41,009 nucleotides of DNA from Russula earlei (Eukaryota; Basidiomycota; Agaricomycetes; Russulales; Russulaceae), in assembly GCA_025769875.1 (NCBI GenBank), contig JAGFNK010000462.1, positions 1 through 41,009 on the forward strand, in the 5' to 3' direction. This document shows, piece after piece, positions 40,770-41,009 of this stretch. The notes beneath the pieces were generated by a model, which was not told where the DNA came from, did no database searches, and saw only the letters and a program-made list of their open reading frames with translations. Position 1 is the stretch's first letter. Each line of letters opens with the position of its first letter. A program made the position numbers and the translations under genes.

Positions 40770-41009
40770 CTCCTCTGACTTTGACTATGAAGCCCATGCC
40801 TTACTTCGATCAATCCCCAGTGAGGCTCTGATCCAAGTCAATCTGACCCCCCTGTTCCTATCAAATTCCCTCATGCAGTTGCCTTGGGCAACCAATCTTA
40901 TGAGCAAGCCCTCTGTCCCTTGTTGCATTTCATTTCATCTTCAGCCACCCATGCTGCTGGACCACTACTATGTCTGGAACTTCAAAGGCTTTGTGGCTGC
41001 CTATCATCT
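40770..41009 (+). pseudogene. Second copy of the Gag-like gene, cut by the right edge
   Basis: Plus-strand segments PSEALIQVNL, VPIKFPHAVALGNQSYEQAL and LDHYYVWNFKGFVAAYH correspond in order to PSEALIRVDL, VPMDFPHLSCLGQP and PDHYYDRELRGFVAASS of the minus-strand copy near 33560-32880. The frame changes between segments. CpG sites of the other copy are mostly TpG or CpA here (GAGGCGCTGATCCGAGTTGAC against GAGGCTCTGATCCAAGTCAAT). Confidence 0.65.

Overview
This is a repeat-dense stretch of a filamentous basidiomycete nuclear genome, most likely an Agaricomycete. Short GT..AG introns, an Agaricomycete-style F-box protein, Ty3/gypsy chromoviruses, Ty1/copia elements, a LINE with a Tad/I-like C-terminus and a Tc1-type transposon all point that way. 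No species can be named from the sequence alone. Nothing prokaryotic is present.

Layout. 1-9521: a minus-strand Ty3/gypsy chromovirus running off the left edge (gag, protease, RT, RNase H, integrase, chromodomain, then a very long C-terminal extension with a second CCHC knuckle). It carries TGA nonsense mutations and a frameshift, and a 1,620-bp Tc1/mariner element sits inside the extension. Its 5' LTR is at 8986-9521. A 13-nt segment abutting the LTR is the reverse complement of a segment near the predicted RNA start, which suggests Tf1-type self-priming. 9522-12288: a badly decayed plus-strand Ty1/copia element ending in a polypurine tract and 3' LTR. 12289-24055 is the gene-bearing part. 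It holds a membrane-protein gene fragment split by a 5'-truncated LINE (15-bp target duplication), a long non-coding stretch, a Ser/Pro-rich hypothetical gene, and an F-box gene. 24056-31872 is a graveyard of copia-type and other LTRs: two solo LTRs of one family, a head-to-tail LTR pair, a copia element interrupted by a solo LTR and by a tRNA-like insert, and a second copy of the Ty3 LTR. 31873-33600 is a minus-strand Gag-like ORF; the same family reappears at the right edge on the plus strand. 34040-38120 holds decayed fragments of three unrelated host genes (RMD1/DUF155-like, SLT2-type MAP kinase, HAP3/NF-YB), all on the minus strand and with introns retained. Between them lies a small secreted repeat-protein gene whose upstream region is duplicated at 24060-24331. 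38195-39270 is a ~154-bp tandem repeat invaded by a Harbinger-like MITE with TTA target duplication. 40068-41009 holds a copia LTR and the start of the second Gag-like ORF.

Overall only the Ser/Pro-rich gene, the F-box gene and the small secreted-protein gene look intact. Everything else is mobile or decayed. Premature stops in the Ty3 and Tc1 elements are all TGA, and related LTR pairs differ largely by CpG to TpG/CpA changes, as expected from deamination of methylated CpG. The adjacent RMD1, MAPK and HAP3 fragments are the least explained structure, because retained introns mean they moved or decayed as DNA rather than as retrocopies.
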